This document shows, one piece after another, positions 44,294-53,914 of a stretch of 64,000 nucleotides of DNA (position 1 is its first letter; the number at the start of each line of letters is the position of its first letter). Under the pieces are notes generated by a model. It worked only from the letters and a program-made list of their open reading frames with translations, searched no databases and had not been told where the DNA came from. The stretch lies in the NCBI RefSeq assembly GCF_001652915.1, contig NZ_BBQI01000091.1, positions 35,881 through 99,880 of the forward strand, given 5' to 3'. Both the position numbers and the translations under genes were made by a program. The DNA comes from Cupriavidus sp. D384. Lineage in GTDB: Bacteria > Pseudomonadota > Gammaproteobacteria > Burkholderiales > Burkholderiaceae.

Positions 44294-46987
44294 ATGCTGC
44301 GTACCGACACGCCCGTTACCGTCTACCGCAAGGACTATACTCCGCCCGCGTTTGCCATCGATCATGTCGACCTCGTGCTCGACCTCGACCCGCAGCGCAC
44401 CATCGTCACCAGCACGTTGAAGTTGCAGCGCACCGGCGCCGCCGATGCCCCGCTGGTACTGAGCGGCGAGGCGCTGGAGCTGATTGGCATCAAGCTCGAC
44501 GGCCAGCCGTTCGGCAACTGCCGCGCCGAAGACGACACGCTTACGCTTGCTGGCCTGCCCGCGCAGGGCACGCTGGAAATCACGGCGGCCTGCAACCCGG
44601 CAGCCAACACCACGCTGTCGGGCCTGTATGTCTCGAATGGCAACTTCTTTACGCAGTGCGAGGCCGAAGGCTTCCGCCGCATCACGTATTTCCTGGATCG
44701 TCCGGACGTGATGACCACCTACCGCGTGACGCTGCGCGCCGACCGTGCCGCCTGCCCGGTGCTGCTGTCCAATGGCAACCTGCTGTCGCAGGGCGATCTG
44801 CCCGATGGCCGCCACGAAGCCGTCTGGGAAGACCCGTTCCGCAAGCCGTCCTATCTGTTTGCGCTGGTGGCCGGCAAGCTGGAACGCATCGAAGAGAAGA
44901 TCGTGTCGGCGTCGGGCAAGGAAAAGCTGCTGCAGGTCTGGGTGGAGCCCCAGGACCTGGACAAGACGCGCCATGCCATGGATTCGCTGATCCATTCGAT
45001 CCGCTGGGACGAGCGGCGCTTCGGCCTGGAGCTTGATCTGGACCGCTTCATGATCGTCGCCGTCAGCGATTTCAACATGGGCGCGATGGAGAACAAGGGC
45101 CTGAACATCTTCAACACGAAGTACGTACTGGCCAATGCGCAGACCGCCACCGACGTGGACTTCGCCAATATCGAATCGGTGGTGGCGCACGAGTACTTCC
45201 ACAACTGGACCGGCAACCGCGTGACCTGCCGCGACTGGTTCCAGCTGTCGCTCAAGGAAGGCCTGACCGTGTTCCGCGACCAGGAATTCTCGGCCGACAT
45301 GATGGGCTCGGAATCGGGCCGTGCAGTCAAGCGCATCGAGGATGTACGCGTGCTGCGGCAGGTGCAGTTTCCCGAGGATGCCGGCCCGATGGCCCACCCG
45401 GTGCGCCCCGACAGCTACGAGGAAATCAACAACTTCTACACGGTCACGGTCTACGAGAAAGGCGCCGAGGTCGTGCGCATGTACCAGACCCTGCTGGGCC
45501 GCGACGGCTTCCGCCGTGGCATGGACCTGTACTTCCAGCGCCATGACGGCCAGGCCGTGACCTGCGACGACTTCCGCGCCGCCATGGCCGACGCCAACGG
45601 CCGCGACCTCAAGCAGTTCGGCCTCTGGTACAGCCAGGCCGGCACGCCGGTGGTGACGGCCCGCACGCAATGGGATGGCACTGCCGGCACCCTCTCGCTG
45701 ACGCTGACGCAGCGCTGCCCCAAGGTCGGCATCGAGACCAAGGCCGGCTCGCCGGACAAGCAGCCGTTCCATATCCCGTTCGCGCTGGGCCTGATCGACG
45801 CCGCCGGCAACGACCTGCCGCTGCAGCTCGACGGCGAAACCCAGGCGGCCGGCGCCACGCGCGTGCTCGATTTCACGCAGGCCGAACAGACCTTCCGGTT
45901 TGTGGGCCTGCCCAAGGGCGCCAAGGCCCCGCTGCCTTCGCTGCTGCGCAATTTCTCGGCGCCGGTGATCGTCGACTACGAATACACCGATGCCGAGCTG
46001 ACCTTCCTGCTGGCGCACGACAGCGATGCGTTCAACCGCTGGGAAGCCGGCCAGCGCCTGGCAACGCGTGCGCTGCTGCAACTGGTGGCCGACGTGCAGG
46101 CCCAGCGCGAACTGAAGCTCGATCCGGCGCTGGTGGCGGCCTTCCGCACCGTGCTGACCGATGGATCGCTGAACCCCGCGTTCCGCGAGCAGGCCCTGAT
46201 GCTGCCGGCCGAGGCCTATCTGGCCGAGCGCATGGGCGTGGCCGATCCGGCCGCCATCCATCATGCCCGCCTGTTCATGCGCGAAGGGCTGGCCCGCACG
46301 CTCAAGGCCGAATGGCTGGCCGCCTACCAGGCCAACGCCACGCCGGGCGACTACAGCCCCGATGCCGACTCGATGGCAAAGCGCGCGCTGCGCAACCTGG
46401 CGCTGGGCTACCTGGCCGACAGCGGCGACGCCGACATGCAGGCGCTGGCCGACCAGCACTACCAGCAGAGCGGCAACATGACCGACCGCTTTGCCGCGCT
46501 GTCGGCGCTGGTCAACAGCTTCGCGCCGGGCCGCGAGCATGCCCTGGCCGATTTCTACGAGCGCTTCGAGGACGACGCGCTGGTCATCGACAAGTGGTTC
46601 TCGCTGCAGGGCATGCAGCGCGGCGAGGTGGGCCCGCACGCCGGCAAGCGCACGATCGACACGGTACGCGCGCTGATGGAGCACCCCGCCTTCAACCTGC
46701 GCAACCCGAACCGGGCGCGGTCGCTGATCTTCAGCTTCTGCTCGGGCAATCCGGCCCAGTTTCACGCCGCCGACGGCTCGGGGTATGCCTTCTGGGCCGA
46801 CCAGGTGCTGGCGCTCGACGCCATCAACCCCCAGGTGGCCGCACGGCTGGCGCGGGTCATGGATCGCTGGCAAAAGTACGAGATCCCGCTGCGCGACCGC
46901 ATGCGCGCGGCGCTGGAGCGTGTGGCGGCGGCGTCCACGCTGTCGCGCGATGTGCGCGAAATCGTCAGCAAGGCGCTGGCAAGCTGA
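44294..46987 (+). CDS. pepN: Aminopeptidase N (M1 family)
   Basis: PepN removes N-terminal residues from peptides in the cytoplasm, a main enzyme of late protein turnover. From MLRTDTPVTVYRKDY the protein has 897 residues. It carries the M1 exopeptidase motif GAMENKG (263-269), the zinc site HEYFH (299-303) with Glu322 (LKEGLTVFRDQEFS) and the catalytic Tyr region YTVTVYEKGAEVVRM. The C-terminal helical domain (about 540-890) completes the gamma-type PepN. AGGAT precedes the ATG. fbp follows by 88 bases on the same strand but probably has its own promoter. Confidence 0.96.
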   Translation: MLRTDTPVTVYRKDYTPPAFAIDHVDLVLDLDPQRTIVTSTLKLQRTGAADAPLVLSGEALELIGIKLDGQPFGNCRAEDDTLTLAGLPAQGTLEITAACNPAANTTLSGLYVSNGNFFTQCEAEGFRRITYFLDRPDVMTTYRVTLRADRAACPVLLSNGNLLSQGDLPDGRHEAVWEDPFRKPSYLFALVAGKLERIEEKIVSASGKEKLLQVWVEPQDLDKTRHAMDSLIHSIRWDERRFGLELDLDRFMIVAVSDFNMGAMENKGLNIFNTKYVLANAQTATDVDFANIESVVAHEYFHNWTGNRVTCRDWFQLSLKEGLTVFRDQEFSADMMGSESGRAVKRIEDVRVLRQVQFPEDAGPMAHPVRPDSYEEINNFYTVTVYEKGAEVVRMYQTLLGRDGFRRGMDLYFQRHDGQAVTCDDFRAAMADANGRDLKQFGLWYSQAGTPVVTARTQWDGTAGTLSLTLTQRCPKVGIETKAGSPDKQPFHIPFALGLIDAAGNDLPLQLDGETQAAGATRVLDFTQAEQTFRFVGLPKGAKAPLPSLLRNFSAPVIVDYEYTDAELTFLLAHDSDAFNRWEAGQRLATRALLQLVADVQAQRELKLDPALVAAFRTVLTDGSLNPAFREQALMLPAEAYLAERMGVADPAAIHHARLFMREGLARTLKAEWLAAYQANATPGDYSPDADSMAKRALRNLALGYLADSGDADMQALADQHYQQSGNMTDRFAALSALVNSFAPGREHALADFYERFEDDALVIDKWFSLQGMQRGEVGPHAGKRTIDTVRALMEHPAFNLRNPNRARSLIFSFCSGNPAQFHAADGSGYAFWADQVLALDAINPQVAARLARVMDRWQKYEIPLRDRMRAALERVAAASTLSRDVREIVSKALAS

Positions 46988-47075
46988 TGTGTCCTCCAAG
47001 GCGCACGGCGGGCCGAAAACGGCCTGTCCGTAGCGCCGGCCCTGTAGAATGGCGCCCATCCAAGGAGAACCCACC

Positions 47076-48092
47076 ATGACACGCATCAGCCTCACCCGCT
47101 ATCTGGTCGAGGAGCAGCGCAAGCACAACACGATCCAGCCGGAACTCCGGCTGCTGATCGAGGTGGTTGCGCGCGCCTGCAAGGCCATTTCCAACGCCGT
47201 CAGCAAGGGCGCCCTCGCGGGCGTGCTGGGCTCGGCCGGCACTGGCAACGTCCAGGGCGAAACGCAGCAGAAGCTCGACGTGATCGCCAACGAAGTGCTG
47301 CTGGACGCCAACGAATGGGGCGGCCACCTGGCGGCCATGGCATCCGAGGAAATGGACTCGTTCTACGAGATCCCGAACCGCTACCCGAAGGGCGAATACC
47401 TGCTGCTGTTCGATCCGCTCGATGGCTCGTCGAACATCGACGTGAACGTGTCGATCGGCACGATCTTCTCGGTGCTGCACATGCACAAGCCGGGCGAGAC
47501 CGTGACCGAGAGCGATTTCATGCAGCCGGGCACGCACCAGGTGGCGGCCGGCTACGCCGTGTACGGCCCGCAGACCACGCTGGTGCTGACCGTCGGCAAT
47601 GGCGTGCACATGTTCACGCTGGACCGCGAGGCCGGCAGCTTCGTGCTGACCCAGTCGGACGTGAAGATCCCGGAAGACACCAAGGAATTCGCGATCAACA
47701 TGTCCAACATGCGTCACTGGGCACCCCCGGTGCGCCAGTACATCGACGAATGCCTGGCCGGCGACGAAGGTCCGCGCGGCAAGAACTTCAACATGCGCTG
47801 GATCGCGTCGATGGTGGCCGATGTGCACCGTATCCTGACGCGCGGCGGCATCTTCATGTATCCGTGGGACAAGCGCGAACCCGAGAAGCCGGGCAAGCTG
47901 CGCCTGATGTATGAAGCCAACCCGATGGCGTTCCTGGTCGAGCAGGCCGGCGGCGCGGCCACCAACGGCCACGAGCGCATCCTGGACGTCCAGCCCACCA
48001 AGCTGCACCAGCGCGTGTCGGTGGTCCTGGGTTCGAAGAACGAGGTGGACCGCGTCACGCGCTACCACCAGGAAGCGGCCAGCAAGGCCTGA
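47076..48092 (+). CDS. fbp: Fructose-1,6-bisphosphatase class I
   Basis: This enzyme removes the 1-phosphate from fructose-1,6-bisphosphate in gluconeogenesis and, in some relatives, in the Calvin cycle. The 338-residue protein has the metal-binding core FDPLDGSSNIDVNVSIGT and the substrate site around NPMAFLVEQAGGAATNG with RILDVQPTKLHQR. I start at MTRISLTRYLVEEQRK with AAGGAGA upstream. A single gene without Calvin-cycle neighbours, it is the housekeeping copy. Confidence 0.95.
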   Translation: MTRISLTRYLVEEQRKHNTIQPELRLLIEVVARACKAISNAVSKGALAGVLGSAGTGNVQGETQQKLDVIANEVLLDANEWGGHLAAMASEEMDSFYEIPNRYPKGEYLLLFDPLDGSSNIDVNVSIGTIFSVLHMHKPGETVTESDFMQPGTHQVAAGYAVYGPQTTLVLTVGNGVHMFTLDREAGSFVLTQSDVKIPEDTKEFAINMSNMRHWAPPVRQYIDECLAGDEGPRGKNFNMRWIASMVADVHRILTRGGIFMYPWDKREPEKPGKLRLMYEANPMAFLVEQAGGAATNGHERILDVQPTKLHQRVSVVLGSKNEVDRVTRYHQEAASKA

Positions 48093-48122
48093 TCCGCCGG
48101 CACCCCTGCGGAACTTCCATGC

Positions 48123-48152
48123 AAACAGGGCGCCCCGGCGCCCTGTTTTCTT
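48123..48152. terminator. Intrinsic terminator after fbp
   Basis: An 11-bp stem (AAACAGGGCGC at 48123-48133 with 48138-48148) with a tetraloop is followed by TCTTT. It lies between convergent fbp and the aldose epimerase gene. Confidence 0.83.
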
Positions 48153-48234
48153 TGGTTCTTCGGAGAATTCCGGCTTCGGCCTTCCCCGTCCCTTCCGCCG
48201 CACCTTCCGCCGTCCCTTCCGCTTCCGGCAGCCG

Positions 48235-49158
48235 TCAGAGGGCGATCTGCCACTGCATGCGCCACGTGGCCGAATCGCCCGCGGCCAGGCTGCGCAGCCC
48301 CGTGCCCTCCCAGCCGCGCAATGCCAGGTTGACCGCATCGGCCACATGCGACACCGGCTCCAGGCACACGAAATCGCACCCGCCCGGTGCATGCAGCACC
48401 AGGTGATCCAGTTCCTCGCCGGCCCGCAGCGTCAGCGTGGCGCCGTCGGGCCGCTTCAGCGTCGCCATGCGTTTCCAGCCGCTGTAATAGACGCTCAGAT
48501 CGGTCTCCGGCAGATGGCGCTCACGCAGGAAGCGCTCGCGATCCCCCACCACCGTACGGCCCGTGGCGACGCCGCCTGCGTCGGCCGGCCACATGTGCAG
48601 CGCGTCGAACTGCAATCGCATGCCCGGCACCCGGGCAAAGAACGGATGAAAGCCGCCGCCAACCGGCATGGCCGTTTCGCCATCATTACGGATCATCAGT
48701 TCGGCTTCGAGGCCGTCTCCGGTCAGCCGCAGCGTCTGCCGGGCATGGATCGGCCAGGGCCAGTCGCCGCCGGCCGGTGCGTGGACCAGCGTCATGACGA
48801 TGCAGTCGCTGGCCTGCTCGATGACTGCCCAGGCGCGCGCATGGCCGAAGCCGTGCATCGCATGGGCCTGTCCCGGATGGGCGGGCAGATCGCTGTCGCG
48901 ACCGTCCCAACGAAACCGGCCCTCGCGGATGCGGTTGGAGAACGGCAGCAAGGGATAGCTGCCGGCCTTGGGCCACTGGAAGGCGTCGAAACCTTGTTCC
49001 AGCGCCTGCCACGGCATCGGCGCCAGCCATTCGATGAGGTGACCATCGGCTCGCGTGGTACCGAACGACGCCATGCGGCCGCCGGCGGCCGGGGCGACCG
49101 TCAGCGTATGCGCGCCCGATTGCAACGTATGAAGGGGGCCGGGTGGAAGCCAGGGCAT
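48235..49158 (-). CDS. Aldose 1-epimerase family protein
   Basis: The 307-residue protein (start MPWLPPGPLHTLQSG with GAGGA upstream; a TTG five codons earlier also in frame) is a galactose mutarotase-fold protein. Conserved blocks are YPLLPFSNRIREGRF, QAHAMHGFGHARAW with the catalytic His, MPVGGGFHPFF and LEPVSHVADAVNL with the catalytic Glu. It interconverts alpha and beta sugar anomers. It ends the minus-strand run that also holds the TRAP transporter, lactonase and uronate dehydrogenase genes, 55 bases from dctM, so it probably acts on the sugar acid or related sugar taken up by that system. Confidence 0.9.
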   Translation of the reverse strand: MPWLPPGPLHTLQSGAHTLTVAPAAGGRMASFGTTRADGHLIEWLAPMPWQALEQGFDAFQWPKAGSYPLLPFSNRIREGRFRWDGRDSDLPAHPGQAHAMHGFGHARAWAVIEQASDCIVMTLVHAPAGGDWPWPIHARQTLRLTGDGLEAELMIRNDGETAMPVGGGFHPFFARVPGMRLQFDALHMWPADAGGVATGRTVVGDRERFLRERHLPETDLSVYYSGWKRMATLKRPDGATLTLRAGEELDHLVLHAPGGCDFVCLEPVSHVADAVNLALRGWEGTGLRSLAAGDSATWRMQWQIAL

Positions 49159-49213
49159 GTCAATCCTCGACAAGTCGACTCCCCTCTCACACGCGGGAGA
49201 AGGGAAAAACCGC

Positions 49214-50497
49214 TTACTTTAGCAACACCTCGGGCAGCCACAGCGAGAACGCCGGCACATAGGTCACCAGCAGCAGCGCGGCCACCAGCGCACCGTAAAA
49301 CGGCCAGATCGTGCGCATGACCTGCCCCACCGACACGCCGCCAATCGCGCAACCCACGAACTGCGTGGTACCCACGGGCGGCGTATTGAGCCCCAGCGCG
49401 CAGTTGATCAGCATCAGCATGCCAAATTGCACCGGGCTCATGCCGTAGTGCATGCAGATCGGCAGGAAGATCGGCGTGCAGATCAGGATGGTGGCCGCCA
49501 TGTCCAGGAACGTGCCCAGGATGAACAGCATTACGTTCACCATCAGGAAAATCACCCACGGGCTGGTGGACACCGAACTCAGGAACTGGCCGGTCAGCTC
49601 GGCCACGCCGTAGAGGCTGATCATGTAGCCGAACGTGGCTGAAATGCCAATCAGCAGCAGCACCACGCCGGTCGTCTTCACCGCCTTGGCCGCCGCCTTG
49701 ATGAACTGCTCCTTCGTCAGCGAGCGGTACAGGAACACGGTCAGCGTCAGCGCATACAGCACGGCAACGGCGGCCGATTCGGTGGCGGTGAACACACCCG
49801 ACAGGATGCCCGCCAGGATCAGCACCACCACGAACAGGCCCGGCAGCGCGGCGGCCAGCGAATGGCCCACGATCTGCCAGCCGGGGAACGTGCCGGACGG
49901 ATAGCCGCGGCTGCGCGCCACAAAGTAGGCGGCCGCCAGGTTGCAGATCGTCAGGATCAGCGCCGGCAGCACGCCGGCCAGGATCAGCGCGGCAATCGAC
50001 ACCTTGCCGCCCGCGGCCAGCGTGTAGATGATCATGTTGTGGCTGGTCGGCATCAGCGCGCCCACCAGTGCCGCGTGGGTGGTCACGTTGACCGCGTAGT
50101 CGGCGTGGTAGCCCTCGCGCTTCATCATCGGGATCATCACCGCGCCCATGGCCGACACGTCGGCCACCGGCGAGCCCGAGACACCGCCAAACAGCGTGCA
50201 GGCCACCACGTTGGACATGCCCAGCCCGCCGCGCACATGACCGGCCATCGACTTGGCGAAGTTGACGATGCGGTCGGCAATGCCGCCGTACAGCATCAGC
50301 TCGCCCGCGAAGATGAAGAACGGGATCGCCAGGAACGAGAACGCGTTCATGCCCGACGTCATCTGCTGGAACACCACCGCCAGCGGCAGGCCTTCGTACA
50401 GGATGGTCGCCACGGCCGACAGGCCGATGGCGAACGCCACCGGCACCCCGAGGATCAGGAAGCCGAAGAAGCAGACGGTAAGAATGATCAGTGCCAT
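49214..50497 (-). CDS. dctM: TRAP transporter large permease (DctM)
   Basis: DctM forms the 12-helix channel of a TRAP transporter, driven by a sodium or proton gradient. The 427-residue protein starts at MALIILTVCFFGFL and carries the family segments IPFFIFAGELMLYGGIADRI, GVSGSPVADVSAMGAVMIP and LNTPPVGTTQFVGCAIG. Its start overlaps the end of dctQ by ten bases. Together with dctQ and dctP it makes a complete system, most likely for hexuronates given the lactonase and uronate dehydrogenase genes upstream. Confidence 0.95.
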   Translation of the reverse strand: MALIILTVCFFGFLILGVPVAFAIGLSAVATILYEGLPLAVVFQQMTSGMNAFSFLAIPFFIFAGELMLYGGIADRIVNFAKSMAGHVRGGLGMSNVVACTLFGGVSGSPVADVSAMGAVMIPMMKREGYHADYAVNVTTHAALVGALMPTSHNMIIYTLAAGGKVSIAALILAGVLPALILTICNLAAAYFVARSRGYPSGTFPGWQIVGHSLAAALPGLFVVVLILAGILSGVFTATESAAVAVLYALTLTVFLYRSLTKEQFIKAAAKAVKTTGVVLLLIGISATFGYMISLYGVAELTGQFLSSVSTSPWVIFLMVNVMLFILGTFLDMAATILICTPIFLPICMHYGMSPVQFGMLMLINCALGLNTPPVGTTQFVGCAIGGVSVGQVMRTIWPFYGALVAALLLVTYVPAFSLWLPEVLLK

Positions 50498-51060
50498 GCC
50501 GGCTCCACTTCCGTGCCTTTCAGCACTGCAATGATGTGTTCGATCGAAAACAGCACGATCAGCGCGCCCGCGATGACGGGCGGCACGTAGCGCCAGCCCT
50601 CGGAAATGCCCAGCGTCGGCAGCTTGTAGTCGGCCACCGAGTGCGCCAGAAACGCGCAGTTGTATGCCATGACGGCGCCGAACACGCCCACCAGCACGTG
50701 GATCAGGATTTCCAGCTTGGTGCGCAGGTGATCGGGCAGCAGAATGAGCAGCGATTCCAGGCCGATATGGCCGGCGTCGCGCACGCCCACGGCGGTACCG
50801 AGCATCGTCACGTACAGCACCAGCAGCATCGCGATGGATTCGGCCCAGGTGGGCGTGTCGTTCAGCACGTAGCGGCCGAAGACCTGGTACAGCACCGCAA
50901 CCACGAGCAGCAGCAGGCCGAAGACGCCCAGGCCCAGACAGGCGCGGGCCAGCGTGGCGCAAAAACGGGTGTAGGCATTGGCGCGCACGGCGCCCGCATC
51001 AGCAGCGGGCCCGTGAGCGCCATCCGCCGGCGTGGCCGGCGTGGGGGATGGCGAAAGCAT
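50488..51060 (-). CDS. dctQ: TRAP transporter small permease (DctQ)
   Basis: DctQ is the four-helix membrane partner of DctM. The 190-residue protein has an N-terminal low-complexity leader of about 30 residues, then helices including LGVFGLLLLVVAVLYQVFGRYVL with the conserved FxRYVL, the TPTWAESIAMLLVLYVTMLG segment and the HIGLE motif. It lies 31 bases after dctP and overlaps dctM. Confidence 0.92.
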   Translation of the reverse strand: MLSPSPTPATPADGAHGPAADAGAVRANAYTRFCATLARACLGLGVFGLLLLVVAVLYQVFGRYVLNDTPTWAESIAMLLVLYVTMLGTAVGVRDAGHIGLESLLILLPDHLRTKLEILIHVLVGVFGAVMAYNCAFLAHSVADYKLPTLGISEGWRYVPPVIAGALIVLFSIEHIIAVLKGTEVEPAWH

Positions 51061-51091
51061 GATGGATTCCCTGCAACCTGACGTCGGCGGA

Positions 51092-52084
51092 TTACTTCGT
51101 TTCCTGCGTGCGGCGCACCAGGTCCTTCATCTGCGCGCTGGTGATGAAGCGGTCGTACACGGGCTTCATCGCGGCCTGGAACGATGTCTTGTCCACCTGG
51201 ATGATCTGCACGCCGGCGGCCTCCACCAGCTTGCGCGACTTCAGCTCGCGCTCGTCCCACAGCTTGCGCATGTAGGGCACCGAGTCCCTGGCTGCCTGGC
51301 GCACCATGGCCTGGTCGTCCTTCGACAGGCGATCCCAGGCCACCTTCGAGAACATCAGCATTTCTGGTGCCATCGAGTGCTCGGTCAGCGAGTAATACTT
51401 GGCGACCTCGAACTGGCGCGAGCTTTCGTAGCTGGGCCAGTTGTTCTCGGCGCCGTCGACCAGGCCGGTCTTCAGCGCGGTGTAGACCTCGCCCCACGGC
51501 ATCGGCGTGGCATTGGCATGCATGGCTTCGAGCAGCGACACCCAGAGATCCGACTGCTGCACGCGGATCTTCATGCCCTTGGCGTCGGCCAGGGTCTTGA
51601 TCGGCCGCTTGGTGGTGTACATCGAGCGCGACCCGCTGTCGTACCACGCCAGCCCGATAAAGCCGTTCTTCTCGCACGACTTCAGGATGTCTTCGCCGAT
51701 CGGGCCGTCCAGCACATGGCGCATGTGCTCGGTGGAACGGAACAGGAACGGCATCGTCGGCACGATGGTGGCTTCGCAGATATTGTTCATCGCGGCCGAA
51801 TTCACACGCACCATCGACAGCGCACCGATCTTGGTCTGTTCGATGGCATCCTTCTCGCTGCCCAGCGCGCCTTGCGCGAAGACCTTGATCGACATCTTGC
51901 CGTTCGAGCGCTGCTTGAGCAGATCGCCCATGTAGCGCACGGCCTGCACGGTCGGGTAGTCGTCGGGATGGATGTCGGCGGAACGGAAATCCGCGGCGTG
52001 CGCGCCGACCGGCATCGCCACGGCTGTTGCAAGTGCGGCCATCAGGGTACCCAGGCGGGTACGCGCGAAGTGTTTTTGAAACAT
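51092..52084 (-). CDS. dctP: TRAP transporter substrate-binding protein (DctP family)
   Basis: This periplasmic protein catches the substrate and hands it to DctQM. The signal peptide (residues 1-30, ending GAHAAD) is clear. The body has the DctP features: a carboxylate-binding arginine region in KTLADAKGMKIRVQQSD and MPWGEVYTALKTGLVDGAENN. The overall type resembles family members that bind hexuronates such as glucuronate and galacturonate, which agrees with the uronate dehydrogenase gene on the same strand. It is the first of the three TRAP genes, 93 bases after the lactonase gene. Confidence 0.92.
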   Translation of the reverse strand: MFQKHFARTRLGTLMAALATAVAMPVGAHAADFRSADIHPDDYPTVQAVRYMGDLLKQRSNGKMSIKVFAQGALGSEKDAIEQTKIGALSMVRVNSAAMNNICEATIVPTMPFLFRSTEHMRHVLDGPIGEDILKSCEKNGFIGLAWYDSGSRSMYTTKRPIKTLADAKGMKIRVQQSDLWVSLLEAMHANATPMPWGEVYTALKTGLVDGAENNWPSYESSRQFEVAKYYSLTEHSMAPEMLMFSKVAWDRLSKDDQAMVRQAARDSVPYMRKLWDERELKSRKLVEAAGVQIIQVDKTSFQAAMKPVYDRFITSAQMKDLVRRTQETK

Positions 52085-52177
52085 GTGTCTTGCCTCCAGT
52101 GTTATCAGAGTTATTCGTCGTTCAAGTCAACACATTGCCCGGCCCGCCTGGCTCGGCGGGCCGTCTTCGGAACCTGA

Positions 52178-53065
52178 TCAGTCGCGCAGCACGGGCTCGG
52201 ACGTGCCGCGCACGCCGGGACGCAGTGCCACCACGGCGCCGGACAGCGGATCGGTGTCGTCGGTGCGGATCGACGTGACATAGAGCGTGTCGAGGCCGCT
52301 GCCGCCGAACGCGCACATGGCGGGCTTGGCAAATGGCACCGCCAGGCTGCGGTCCAGCCGGCCATCGGGCGTGAAGCGATGCACCTGGCCGGCATCGTTG
52401 CCGCAGATCCAGTAGCAGCCCTCGGCATCGACGGCCGCGCCATCGGGCCGGCCCGGGTAGCGATTCATGTCGATGAACACGCGGCCATTGGCCGGTGTGC
52501 CCGTATCGATGTCGTAGTCGTACGCCCACACCGCCCGCCGGGCCGGATGCGAATCCGACACGTACATCGTGCGGCCATCGGGGCTGAAGGCCAGGCCGTT
52601 CGGCGTGATCATTTCGTCGCGGATCATGTCCAGCGCACCCGTGCGGGCATCGAATCGATACAGCTTGCCGTCGGTGGCGGCCAGCGACATGTCCATCACC
52701 ATCGTGCCGGCCCAGAAACGGCCCTGCCGGTCACAGCGGCCGTCATTGAAACGCATGCCGTCGCGCGCGTGCGCCACCGTGGCCACCCGCTGCGGCGCGG
52801 GGGCGCGCTGCCCCGCCACCAGTTTGCCGATTCGGAATATTCCGGTTTCCATCGCCAGCAGCCAGCCGCCGTCGGCCGTCATGGCCATGCAGCCGGCCAT
52901 CTCGGGTACTGCCCAGTGGTCGGTGCGGCCGCTGGCCGGATCGAAGCGCCACAGCGTGCGATTCGGGATATCGGTCCAGTACAGCGCGGCTTCAGTGGCG
53001 TGCCAGACGGGGCTCTCGCCCACGCCGCAGCGCATGTTCCCGATGCGTTCGAAAGTGTCGGACAT
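52178..53065 (-). CDS. SMP-30/gluconolactonase family lactonase
   Basis: The 295-residue beta-propeller protein has the metal ligand Glu17 in GVGESPVWH, an Asn in ITPNGLAFSPDG and an Asp in GRPDGAAVDAEG, with ARDGMRFNDGRCD around the substrate. Family members hydrolyse aldonolactones or sugar-acid lactones. In this cluster it should open the lactone made by uronate dehydrogenase (galactaro- or glucarolactone), giving the aldaric acid. It lies 12 bases after udh and 93 before dctP. Substrate is inferred from context. Confidence 0.9.
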   Translation of the reverse strand: MSDTFERIGNMRCGVGESPVWHATEAALYWTDIPNRTLWRFDPASGRTDHWAVPEMAGCMAMTADGGWLLAMETGIFRIGKLVAGQRAPAPQRVATVAHARDGMRFNDGRCDRQGRFWAGTMVMDMSLAATDGKLYRFDARTGALDMIRDEMITPNGLAFSPDGRTMYVSDSHPARRAVWAYDYDIDTGTPANGRVFIDMNRYPGRPDGAAVDAEGCYWICGNDAGQVHRFTPDGRLDRSLAVPFAKPAMCAFGGSGLDTLYVTSIRTDDTDPLSGAVVALRPGVRGTSEPVLRD

Positions 53066-53077
53066 GGCTGTTGCCCC

Positions 53078-53914
53078 TTAATCGCCGAACGGGCCGGCCT
53101 TGACGAAGGCCCCACCCTGGTACCAGCCGGCCGGATCGTCCGCAGGCAGTGGCGGCACCGACTCCACCTTGGCGCGGAACGGCTCGGAAGACTCCACGGG
53201 CCTGAAGCCCAGGCGCGCGGCCTTGCTGTTGTCCCACCAGCTGTCGCGATTGGCCGAAGCGCCATAGACAATCAGGAATCCGACATTCGGCACGAAGATG
53301 GCCCGCTTGATCAGTTGCTCCAGGTCGTCATAGCCGAGCCAGGTGACCATCATGCGGCGATCCCTGGGCTCGGGAAACGACGATCCGATACGCAGCGCCA
53401 CGGTGTCGATGCCGTAGCGGTCGCTGTAGAAGCTGCCCATCTGCTCGCCAAACGCCTTGCTGACGCCGTAGTACCCATCGGGCCTGGCGGGCGTATCGGC
53501 ATCGAGCACCTCTCCCTGCCTGTAGTAGCCGATGACGTGATTCGAGCTGGCAAAAACGATGCGACGCACGCCATGGCGGCGCGCGGCTTCGTAAATGTTG
53601 TACGTGCCCTGGATGTTGGCGGGCAGGATTTCCTCGAACGGCCGCTCCACCGACACGCCGCCAAGATGAACGATAGCGTCGACGCCTGCCACCAGCGCAT
53701 GGACGGCTTTGGCGTCGGAAAGATCGCACGTGACCACCTCTTCCTGCTCGCCGGCTTCGCCCAGGCTGGCGATATCGGAAACGCGCACCACATCGGCATA
53801 GCGCTTCAGTCGGTCACGTAGGACTTTTCCGAGATTGCCGGCGGCGCCGGTCAGGAGGATGCGATGGCAACGGGTAGGGACGCCGTCGAGCGGGTCTTGG
53901 GAGGTCTGAGACAT
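53078..53914 (-). CDS. udh: Uronate dehydrogenase (NAD-dependent)
   Basis: Udh oxidises galacturonate or glucuronate with NAD+ to the aldarolactone, first step of the oxidative uronate pathway. From MSQTSQDPLDG it has 278 residues, close to family length. The extended-SDR motifs are all present: LTGAAGNLGKVLRDRLK (GxxGNLG), Ser124 with YYGVSK (Tyr149, Lys153), and the SFPEPRDRRMM block that forms the substrate loop and is characteristic of Udh. Downstream are lactonase, TRAP transporter and epimerase genes on the same strand. The next enzymes (aldarate dehydratase, KDG pathway) are not in the window. Confidence 0.9.
   Translation of the reverse strand: MSQTSQDPLDGVPTRCHRILLTGAAGNLGKVLRDRLKRYADVVRVSDIASLGEAGEQEEVVTCDLSDAKAVHALVAGVDAIVHLGGVSVERPFEEILPANIQGTYNIYEAARRHGVRRIVFASSNHVIGYYRQGEVLDADTPARPDGYYGVSKAFGEQMGSFYSDRYGIDTVALRIGSSFPEPRDRRMMVTWLGYDDLEQLIKRAIFVPNVGFLIVYGASANRDSWWDNSKAARLGFRPVESSEPFRAKVESVPPLPADDPAGWYQGGAFVKAGPFGD

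Noticed and set aside
44231..47095. A 954-codon open frame on the minus strand opposite pepN, and similar long frames opposite maeB (40901-43471), opposite the NCS2 permease and puuE genes (35789-38398), and opposite ilvC/ilvH (4613-6658)
   Set aside because: These mirror strong genes in GC-rich DNA. Their products are rich in His, Arg, Gln and Ala with no domain pattern, and the real genes on the other strand have full family motifs.
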